From Acidobacteriaceae bacterium (GTDB taxonomy: Bacteria; Acidobacteriota; Terriglobia; Terriglobales; Acidobacteriaceae): 38,987 bases of DNA. The stretch is taken from contig PKXI01000327.1 in NCBI GenBank assembly GCA_003133425.1, positions 1 to 38,987 of the forward strand, in the 5' to 3' direction. The translations under genes were made by a program, and so were the position numbers. Shown here piece by piece: positions 10,801 through 16,563 of the stretch (its first letter is position 1; the number at the start of each line of letters is the position of its first letter). The notes below the pieces were generated by a model. It saw only the letters and a program-made list of their open reading frames with translations. It searched no databases and was not told where the DNA came from.

Positions 10801-11277
10801 CAGCAAGCCGAGAGCGAAGGGGTTGCGTCCGTTCAGCGGCATGCTCAGGACTTCGTGGTTGTCGATCACTTGCCCCAAAGAAGACGTGGTCGTATCAACG
10901 AGAGGCGCTGCGCTGGTGACTTCGACCGTTTGACTTACTGAACCAATTTCCAATTTGATGGTCAGGTTGGCGGTCTGGTCGACCTGAAGCGTGATACCGG
11001 AAAGCACCTTGGTTTGGTAGCCAGGGGCGGTTACGGCTACGGAGTAGGTGCCGAGGGGCATGAACTGCGCATTGAACTCACCTTGGTCGTTGGTGTGAGT
11101 TGTACGTATCTGGCCGGTAGCGAGATGGGTGACCGTTACGGTCGCGCCGGAGAGAACACCGCCAGTGTTGTCCTGGACGACTCCGACAATGGTTCCGGTG
11201 GAAACTTGTGCCCCCGCGAAGCCTAAGCCAAAAAGCATTAGGAGCAGGAGACTTGCACATTTCGAGAGCAAAGACAT
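7876..11277 (-). CDS. Oar-like TonB-dependent outer membrane transporter 1
   Basis: Predicted 1133-residue outer membrane protein. The start chosen is the ATG at 11277, with GAGG about seven bases upstream; a GTG at 11289 would add four residues. A signal peptide (LLLLMLFGLGFAGAQ) is followed by a carboxypeptidase-regulatory-like beta-sandwich (about 25-110: TGTIVGVVQDNTGG, then APGYQTKVLSGITLQVDQTA). A TonB plug follows (about 120-240: MPLNGRNPFALGLL), then a long beta-barrel ending in Phe (FAGKLYF), as usual for barrels inserted by BAM. Family members import large substrates in Acidobacteriota; this one has no SusD-like lipoprotein beside it. It is first in a leftward block with GHL6-like and GH42-like genes, and its promoter carries a TGGT-N3-ACCA palindrome (11474-11484). 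The family is clear; the glycan-import role comes from context. Confidence 0.88.
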   Translation of the reverse strand: MSLLSKCASLLLLMLFGLGFAGAQVSTGTIVGVVQDNTGGVLSGATVTVTHLATGQIRTTHTNDQGEFNAQFMPLGTYSVAVTAPGYQTKVLSGITLQVDQTANLTIKLEIGSVSQTVEVTSAAPLVDTTTSSLGQVIDNHEVLSMPLNGRNPFALGLLVGGTAPVAGVASNLPFVGGGGQFTSNDVLLNGIDNNLFATAGNIGRQGIAIFPSVDAVQEFKVMTNSASAEYGHAAGYIVAATIKTGTNQFHGTVFEFVRNDDFDANNYFSNRKGLPRTPFHQNQFGGVIGGPIRHDRIFFFGDYQGQRQSIQSGSSISSVPTAAMVSGDFTGQTALIFDPATRHIGPSGTVVATSFLAETGVNKIPASYINKTSAAIMALVPLPNYGAAGAIASNYFFAPKSFTNFDQADGRVDATLTQKNHLIGTYSFSNGHNPAIGVFPSWIGGGTAGINHNDQATIADVHIFTPSLVNEFRVGYLYNNSTQTGVGTQGASTANSIGLAMYPVTPQGFPSISMNYSGATNGTAEFSTFGGGGPEFNDLQTQQLADNMSWTHGRHSVKWGVDVRKSLFEVLLDGLGQTIFGNTFSASSDSANSGLPLADFLMGYPTVMSPGSSTLQKGRQREAYFGGYIQDDWKFSNKLTINAGLRYELYTQPIDQNNLGSLFDISTGNFAIPGQNGYSRAMVHGDHKDWGPRVGLAYQVSPKLVVRGGYGIFYAMRAQGQQATLFSENVPNIPTLILPAITPQGTITPPYTISTPIQTVPSISSLAGFTAAKPYNVQIKTQSLQNGLMPQLQQYNLDLQYQLARTLLVEASYSGAKGTHFTSGNIDQNQAPISSALNNTNTQANRPFPNMASNILTLMSIATSNYNALNVKVQNQMSHGLEFLANYTWQKDLQYGGDGPASINQTGTSIVMNTYDVKASYSVADMNIAQTLTGSALYQLPVGSGQRFLNTKGPVNAALGGWVVNGILSIRTGFPSDVHTSVIPGGINASFNVPDCVVGVPKLLPNHSVDHYFNPAAFTIPQSLPTSTGGTETEWGNCGKNIITGPTSKNLDSSLFKNFYFSDSQRIYLQFRVEAFNTTNTPAFSLPAASDATLTCKGNPGTLCNSGNSAFGALVNGTATGRQIQFAGKLYF

Positions 11278-11464
11278 GGAACGCCTCACTTGAGTTCTGG
11301 TTAATTCGACTCGGCAGCGGTTGCCGGCGAGTCACTTCTCTGGCAGGTAGTCTCGCGCCAGAGTTCTTCATGAGCATCTATCTGGGGCATCCAATACCAG
11401 ATCGAGCCGGCTCGACGCGTTCATATTTAGGGCGCGGTGGACTTGGCATTTTCAGTCGCAGGTC

Positions 11465-11493
11465 ATGGTAATATGGTAGGACCATACTGTCAA
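11465..11493 (-). promoter_or_regulatory. Promoter with FadR-type operator in the spacer (block A)
   Basis: On the minus strand, TTGACA (11493-11488), a 17-nt spacer and TACCAT (11470-11465) make a plausible sigma-70 promoter for the transporter at 11277. The spacer holds TGGTNNNACCA (11474-11484), and the dyad extends to TATGGT/ACCATA (11472-11486). The spacing is identical to that of the promoter at 28012-28040. The 5' UTR would be about 180 nt. The palindrome matches the consensus of FadR-subfamily GntR regulators. The rest of the 11278-11852 gap shows only the site at 11742-11771. Confidence 0.7.
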
Positions 11494-11741
11494 GAACTCG
11501 TTTTCCATCAGCACATGGGGGGGCAGGCGGGTTTGTTGCATTGCTTTCAAAAGCAGTTGCAAATCAGGTGCTTGGAAGGTGGGATTTTGGGGCGCAAAGT
11601 CATCTATAGGGCGACTGGAGTTCCCTGCCCCAGGCGAAGCGAGTCTGCGCGGCTGGCAGCAATGCGCCCGGCCAAAGGCTTCGTTAAGGATCAGGTAAAT
11701 CTGAAGCCAAGAGAACCGATTTGGAGCGCGTGCCCGTGGGC

Positions 11742-11771
11742 TTAACTATAGTCTGACCATCCAATTGGCAT
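11742..11771 (+). promoter_or_regulatory. Degenerate FadR-type operator and possible promoter for GHL6 paralogue 2
   Basis: TAGTCTGACCA (11749-11759) differs by one base from the operator at 28021-28031 read on the minus strand (TGGTCTGACCA). It lies about 95 nt upstream of the start at 11853. A weak -35 (TTAACT, 11742-11747), an 18-nt spacer and a poor -10 (TGGCAT, 11766-11771) would repeat the layout of the promoter at 22659-22688. The operator match is visible; the promoter is tentative. Confidence 0.4.
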
Positions 11772-11852
11772 TCGCTTGCCCCCGCAATCTCATCCTCTTG
11801 CGTACTGCATTGCGCGCAAACCAGGAGCGTGTTGGGCGAAAGAAAGGTGTAA

Positions 11853-14042
11853 ATGAACCGGCGCGATTTTATTGCAGTTTCAGCGGCTTCGCTTATTGCT
11901 ACTTCTACCGGCAAACTCAGTGCAGAGGATCTCAGCCCAGGCAAGCCCTGGTATTCCACAATGCTCCGATGCGGGCAGATCAACATCAACGAGCAGGACC
12001 CGCTCACCATGGATGCGGGAGCATGGATGGACTATTTCGCCTCTCTGAAGGTGGACGCGGTGCAGCTGAATGGCGGCGGCATTATGGCTTTCTACCCGAC
12101 GATGGTTCCATCTCATCACCGCAGCGAATTTCTGGGCGCGAGGGATCTGTTTGGAGAAGTGGTAACTGCCGCGCGCACGCGGAATCTTCGCGTAGTGGCG
12201 CGAATGGATTGCAATTATGCCTATGAAGAAGCATTCAATGCTCACCCTGAATGGTTTGCATTCAATGCGGACGGGGCTCCGAGGCGTCACGGTGAGTGTC
12301 CCTGGCTTTATAAGACCTGCATGTTCAGCACCTACTTTACCGAGCAGATGCCGGCAATCTATCGCGAGATCAACAAGCTCTATGCTCCGGATGGATTTTA
12401 TACGAATGGCTGGCCGGGCACCGAAGGTCTTGACGTGTGCCATTGCGCGAACTGCCAGAAGATCTATCGCGAGAAGACTGGGGGCACACCGCCGGAGACG
12501 ACGGATGTCCGCAGTGCTGTTTACAGAAAGTATTACGAAGTTTATATGGACCGCATCTCGGAGGTTTGGAAGCTTTGGCACGACACGGCCAAGGAAGAAT
12601 CTGCCAACTCTGTTTATGTGGGCAACCTGGGCGGCGGAATCAGGACAGTGAAGGATGTAAAGCGCCTGAGCGAGGTTGCGGCCTGGTTCAACGCCGACAA
12701 CCAGGGCCGGCAGGGAGAAGCACCGATATGGTCGTGTGCGCAGCAGGGGCGCGTGGCGCGGTCGGTGATGAATGGCCGCACGGTCACGAATGTCATCGGC
12801 TCCTACGATACGGGCCGTCCCGGTTGGCGGCACACCAGCAAGACAAAAGAAGAGACGAACCTCTGGATGGCTCAGGCTGCTGCCAGTGGGATGGTGCCAT
12901 GGTTTCATTGGCTGGGTGGGCAACCGGAAGACACGCGGTGGAAGGAGACTGGCCGGTCGTTCTTCGATTGGCTGGCCACGAACCAGACACATTTCCGGAA
13001 TCGCAGCTCGGTCGCGAATCTAGCTGTGCTGTATCCGCAAAGCACGATTGCATTCTATGGATCAAACGGAACGCGGGATCGCAAGCTGAATGGCGAGACG
13101 ATTGATGCAGCCGATTATCTGGAAGGTATGTACGCAGCCCTGCTGGAAGGGCGCTTCCTGTTCGATTTTGTTCACCAGGAGAACCTGACCGCTGCAGCGT
13201 TGAAGCCTTACCGTGCGCTGCTTATTCCAAATGCGGCATATTTGCGCGACAGTGAGTGTGAGGCAATCCGTGAATATGTAGCGGCTGGCGGCTCTGTGCT
13301 GGCGACGTTTGAAACCTCTAGATACAACGAATGGGGACAGCCACGGGAAGATTTTGGATTGCGAGATCTTTTCGGAGTCAGCGCGACCGGTAATGCGATC
13401 GGGCCGAACGGGAACAGTTACATGCACATGGAACAGGCGCATCCTGTGCTTGACGGTTACAAGGGAACGACAATGCTGCCCGGTCCGGAGTTTCGTGTTC
13501 CGGTAAGCCGACTAGGTACTGGAGCCCTTCATCTGAGCGTTATCCCGGCCTATCCCGCGTTTCCGCCTGAGATGGTTTTCCCTCGCGTTCGGCGCACGGA
13601 CGAGCCGGCTGCGGTGTTCAAGCAGAACGGAGCTTCGCGCATCGTTTATTTCCCTGGTGATATCGACCGGACGTTCTGGCGCTCGGGCCATCCCGACTTC
13701 AGCAACCTGCTTATCAATTCTGTGAAGTGGCTTATGAATGGGCAGCAGATGCCCGCAACGGTTGAGGGAGCCGGACTGCTGGAACTGTTTGCGTGGGAGA
13801 CCGAGCCAGGGTTTGCACTGCACATCCTCAACTACACCAACCCTCGCATGATGCACCCGTTTATTTCTCAGTTCTATCCGACCGGAGCTCTGCAAGCGAG
13901 ATTCCAAGTACCCGCAGGGCACAGAATCGCATCAGTGCGCGCGTTGCGAGCAAATCGCGATTTGGCTTTCAAGCAATCGGTGGGGACTGTGACGTTTGAA
14001 GTGCCCTCGGTGGTGGACTACGAGGTAATAGCGTTGGCTTAA
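11853..14042 (+). CDS. Tat-exported GHL6-type putative glycoside hydrolase (paralogue 2)
   Basis: Predicted 729-residue exported protein, the only plus-strand gene of the catabolic region. The ATG at 11853 follows an AAAGG ribosome site and opens a Tat signal (MNRRDFIAVSAASLIA). The barrel shows MAFYPTMVPSHHRSEF (about 78-93), then RVVARMDCNYAYEEAFNAHP, then APDGFYTNGWPG with Asp180. A C-x-C-x2-C cluster follows at 196, 198 and 201. NQGRQGEAPIWSC and ASGMVPWFHWLGG are shared almost word for word with paralogue 3 (16564-18705), its closest relative here. Residues about 420-630 are the trimerisation-like domain (YVAAGGSVLATFETSRYNEW). It is transcribed away from block A and converges on the PdxA-type gene with a 24-nt gap. 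The enzymatic activity is unknown; a glycosidase is the best guess from fold and context. Confidence 0.8.
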   Translation: MNRRDFIAVSAASLIATSTGKLSAEDLSPGKPWYSTMLRCGQININEQDPLTMDAGAWMDYFASLKVDAVQLNGGGIMAFYPTMVPSHHRSEFLGARDLFGEVVTAARTRNLRVVARMDCNYAYEEAFNAHPEWFAFNADGAPRRHGECPWLYKTCMFSTYFTEQMPAIYREINKLYAPDGFYTNGWPGTEGLDVCHCANCQKIYREKTGGTPPETTDVRSAVYRKYYEVYMDRISEVWKLWHDTAKEESANSVYVGNLGGGIRTVKDVKRLSEVAAWFNADNQGRQGEAPIWSCAQQGRVARSVMNGRTVTNVIGSYDTGRPGWRHTSKTKEETNLWMAQAAASGMVPWFHWLGGQPEDTRWKETGRSFFDWLATNQTHFRNRSSVANLAVLYPQSTIAFYGSNGTRDRKLNGETIDAADYLEGMYAALLEGRFLFDFVHQENLTAAALKPYRALLIPNAAYLRDSECEAIREYVAAGGSVLATFETSRYNEWGQPREDFGLRDLFGVSATGNAIGPNGNSYMHMEQAHPVLDGYKGTTMLPGPEFRVPVSRLGTGALHLSVIPAYPAFPPEMVFPRVRRTDEPAAVFKQNGASRIVYFPGDIDRTFWRSGHPDFSNLLINSVKWLMNGQQMPATVEGAGLLELFAWETEPGFALHILNYTNPRMMHPFISQFYPTGALQARFQVPAGHRIASVRALRANRDLAFKQSVGTVTFEVPSVVDYEVIALA

Positions 14043-14059
14043 TGAAGAATGAGCGTCCC

Positions 14060-14096
14060 CGCCAGGCTATTTGGGTGCAAGCTCGGCAGCCTGGCG
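14060..14096. terminator. Possible shared stem-loop between convergent genes
   Basis: CGCCAGGCT (14060-14068) and AGCCTGGCG (14088-14096) form a 9-bp perfect stem with a 19-nt loop. It straddles the pdxA-type stop codon and the 3' flank of GHL6 paralogue 2. There is no T-run on either strand, so the terminator call is weak. Confidence 0.35.
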
Positions 14097-15062
14097 GAGT
14101 GCTTCAAGCATGCTTCTTTCGTCTGCCTTTCCTGTGCCGGCAATGTCGAATGCCGTACCATGATCGACCGATGTCCGGATGACGGGAAGTCCGATGGTGA
14201 TATTCACGCCGGCTTCAATTCCGAGCACCTTGACGGGGCCATGGCCCTGGTCGTGATACATGGCGATCACCATATCGTAGTCGCCGCGCTGCGCGAGGAA
14301 GAAGAGCGTATCGGCCGGCAGCGGTCCAACTACATTCCATCCCTTTTTGCAGCAAGCTTCGATGGCGGGTGCAATTTTCTCGGCTTCTTCTCCGTGACCG
14401 AAGAGTCCATTTTCTCCGGCATGGGGATTGATACCGCACACACCTATCTTCGGATTCGCGTTGCCCGACTTGACAAGCACCGCATGCGCACGCGCGATAG
14501 TTCGCTCGACGAGTCCTGGCTCAATCTTTGCAATCGCATCGATGAGGCCGATGTGGGTTGTGACATGCGTGACCTTCAGCTTCGGCGTGCTTAGCATCAT
14601 CGACACTTCTTCGGTGCCGGTGAGTGCGGCTAACAATTCTGTGTGTCCTGGAAAGTTGTGCCCGGCCAGGTGCAATGCGGCCTTGTTCAGCGGTGCAGTG
14701 CAAATAGCTGCAACCTTCCCGCTCACTGCGAGTTCACAAGCTTGCTTCACATATTGATAAGCGCCATTTCCAGCTACGGCTGAAAGGGTTCCCCAAGGAA
14801 GGCCTACGGGGATGAGCTTCAGATCGATGCAGTCTACCGTGTCCCTGGCGAATAGCGCCTTATCCAACTCCGCGGGGGCAAGACTACGCACAGCCAAGGT
14901 GCTTCCCACGATTCGTCCCGCTTCCTCGAGACGAGTTGCATCGCCAATCACAAGGGGACGACACTGTTCATGCAGTTCTGGGTGCGCGAGGCTCTTCATG
15001 ATTACTTCAGGACCAACGCCGGCGGCGTCCCCCATGGTGATGGCAATAATCGGACGAGTCAT
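14067..15062 (-). CDS. PdxA-family dehydrogenase, likely D-threonate/erythronate 4-phosphate dehydrogenase (PdxA2)
   Basis: Predicted 331-residue cytoplasmic oxidoreductase. The start at 15062 has AAGGAAGG upstream and overlaps the kinase stop in ATGA. It begins MTRPIIAITMGDAAGVGPE, the PdxA N-terminal signature. The metal-binding His regions are present: GHNFPGHTELLAALTG, NPHAGENGLFGHGEE and AMYHDQGHGPVKVLG. Classical PdxA oxidises 4-phosphohydroxy-L-threonine in vitamin B6 synthesis. PdxA2 relatives paired with DUF1537 kinases oxidise and decarboxylate D-threonate (or D-erythronate) 4-phosphate to dihydroxyacetone phosphate. The direct translational coupling to such a kinase makes the catabolic role much more likely here. 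No other B6 gene is nearby. The family is certain; the exact substrate is inferred. Confidence 0.85.
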   Translation of the reverse strand: MTRPIIAITMGDAAGVGPEVIMKSLAHPELHEQCRPLVIGDATRLEEAGRIVGSTLAVRSLAPAELDKALFARDTVDCIDLKLIPVGLPWGTLSAVAGNGAYQYVKQACELAVSGKVAAICTAPLNKAALHLAGHNFPGHTELLAALTGTEEVSMMLSTPKLKVTHVTTHIGLIDAIAKIEPGLVERTIARAHAVLVKSGNANPKIGVCGINPHAGENGLFGHGEEAEKIAPAIEACCKKGWNVVGPLPADTLFFLAQRGDYDMVIAMYHDQGHGPVKVLGIEAGVNITIGLPVIRTSVDHGTAFDIAGTGKADERSMLEALRQAAELAPK

Positions 15063-16357
15063 TGAATTGCCTTCCTTGTAAGATGTTGCGAGACCAGGCT
15101 CAGGTCTGCGTTGTGTAGAAACTGCGAACATTCGAGCAATGCGTCTGACCGGCCGAAATCGCCGGCCTTGGTGATCACCGGCAATTGCCTAATCCAATTC
15201 TCAGTTACCGAAACTGGAATGCCTCTTTGAAGTTCGCCAAGGAGCCTTAGTCGATTGACACCCCAACTCTGCAACACCGCGCGCGCTGTTTCGCCGCCCG
15301 CAGAGATCAAGGCGCCTATTCCCTCACCTGCCGATGTGGCAAGACGCGCCAGTGCTGCCGCCAGGAGCGGCCGCTGGTCCAAGTCTACTCGTGGTTCAGG
15401 CGCGGGGTTGAGCACTACGTCGCGGTTCGTACGAATCGCATTTTGTAGTTGGTGTGCATACTCTTGCAAGCTTGGTGAATCAACTGGCGCAAGCAGAACT
15501 TCAGGCGGCACGGAGAGTTCAAACGTATCCGACGATGAAGTGAGAACGCGCACCTGCTCGACGGAGTTGCGCGATAAGCTTCCGATGACGAAGAGGAGAG
15601 GTCCCCGGCTGGCAGGCATCATTACCGGCTCAACGCCCGTGACTGAGCCAATCCCAGCAGCGTGCGGCAGTTGGTACGCCAGTCCTGCGGAGCCTACCCA
15701 GATTGGCCTGCGTTCCAGTTCCATCGACGCAGAGGCAATTGCCAGCAGGTCCTCGTCGGTCTCCGCATCGCATATCAGCACATCAGCCTGGGTCGCGGTT
15801 AACTTCATTCGATCAGAAAGTGAACTTCGCGCAGACCGGATCGCGTCGAGTTGCAGGAGCGCGCATTTCAGGCCCGCGTTCGCCAGCATGTCCGGAATGT
15901 GAGCCCGGCCGGTCATGTTCTGGTGGCGCCAGACGTCCAGATCGTGAATGGGCTTTCCGTGCGCCAACTGAATTCCATTCACGGTGGTACGCCCGATCGC
16001 CGGAAACGCAGGCGCCATTACTGCGATAGTGTCGGCCATGAGCGGATCGGCACCGCGATGCGCGTCAAGCGCCGCAGCGAGTTCTATCGCAACGTTACCG
16101 CGTAAGGTGGAATCGATCTTTTTATAGAGAAACAGATTCTGGTTGGAGGTGTAGTTACGGACTATTCTGCCGACTTCTCGTGCGGCGGCTTCCGGATCCA
16201 TGCGGCGCGTATCGGCATCGAGGGACAGAACGTCTGCGGCCAGTTCACCGGCAGTTTCCTGGAGCGCGACGACAGTGCTCAGGCCAGCGCAGACGCATGC
16301 AACTCCGCAGTCGGCGGCACCTGATAAATCGTCTGCAAGGATCAACATACGGAGCAC
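15059..16357 (-). CDS. Four-carbon acid sugar kinase (DUF1537; DtnK/OtnK-like)
   Basis: Predicted 432-residue ATP-dependent kinase. The GTG at 16357 is favoured because GGGAG lies eight bases upstream; the ATG at 16348 would be too far from it. The N-terminal domain begins LILADDLSGAADCGVACVCAGL, the acid-sugar-binding signature of the family (DDLSGA-D). FVIGSLSRNSVEQV marks the second domain, and IGALISAGGETARAVL near residue 370 is the nucleotide-binding glycine-rich segment. Family members phosphorylate D-threonate, L-threonate or D-erythronate at O4. Others act on different acid sugars, so the stereochemistry cannot be read from sequence. The four-nucleotide overlap with the PdxA-type gene points to a two-step route to dihydroxyacetone phosphate. 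Confidence 0.85.
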   Translation of the reverse strand: MLRMLILADDLSGAADCGVACVCAGLSTVVALQETAGELAADVLSLDADTRRMDPEAAAREVGRIVRNYTSNQNLFLYKKIDSTLRGNVAIELAAALDAHRGADPLMADTIAVMAPAFPAIGRTTVNGIQLAHGKPIHDLDVWRHQNMTGRAHIPDMLANAGLKCALLQLDAIRSARSSLSDRMKLTATQADVLICDAETDEDLLAIASASMELERRPIWVGSAGLAYQLPHAAGIGSVTGVEPVMMPASRGPLLFVIGSLSRNSVEQVRVLTSSSDTFELSVPPEVLLAPVDSPSLQEYAHQLQNAIRTNRDVVLNPAPEPRVDLDQRPLLAAALARLATSAGEGIGALISAGGETARAVLQSWGVNRLRLLGELQRGIPVSVTENWIRQLPVITKAGDFGRSDALLECSQFLHNADLSLVSQHLTRKAIQ

Positions 16358-16528
16358 TCAGTTTTCTCCCTGCAATGGCGCTGCGGTGCCGCTGCCTGCG
16401 GCCATTGGCGCAGCAATGACAGCAGCCCCTTGATGGCCAAATAATCGGTTTAGAAGAATCAATTCGACCTCTGACACGATCAGGATATCAAGTCCGAGGG
16501 CGAGTCCGATAATGCCAGCGGCCCACAT
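16358..16528 (-). CDS. Possible small membrane-peptide ORF or gene remnant before the kinase
   Basis: An open frame of 56 codons runs from ATG 16528 to a TGA at 16360-16358. That stop is immediately followed by the kinase GTG, with no intervening base. The product starts MWAAGIIGLALGLDILIVSE and stays hydrophobic to about residue 30 (ending in LILLNRLF), followed by an Ala/Gly-rich tail ending PLQGEN. This would suit a single membrane helix. There is no clear ribosome site, and the start lies in the stem-loop at 16518-16542. It could be a real leader peptide coupled to the kinase, the tail of a lost transporter, or chance. No family was recognised. Confidence 0.3.
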   Translation of the reverse strand: MWAAGIIGLALGLDILIVSEVELILLNRLFGHQGAAVIAAPMAAGSGTAAPLQGEN

Positions 16529-16542
16529 TTTGTGCGGGCCGC
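16518..16542 (-). terminator. Imperfect stem-loop after GHL6 paralogue 3
   Basis: GCGGCCC (16518-16524) pairs with GGGCCGC (16536-16542), with an inner ACA/TGT stem and a 2-nt bulge. It lies about 20 nt past the stop of the minus-strand GHL6-like gene. No T-run follows, so it may attenuate rather than stop transcription into the kinase gene. Confidence 0.35.
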
Positions 16543-16563
16543 ATGCCAGATTGCTTAATGCTG

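Noticed and set aside
11880..12992. Long minus-strand open frame (370 codons) opposite GHL6 paralogue 2
   Set aside because: It is antisense to a gene with a Tat signal, ribosome site and clear family motifs. Its own translation is rich in Arg, His and Ser, with no domain.
14067..15062. PdxA acting in vitamin B6 synthesis
   Set aside because: The ATGA overlap with a DUF1537 kinase and the acid-catabolism surroundings favour a PdxA2 role. It remains possible if no other pdxA exists.
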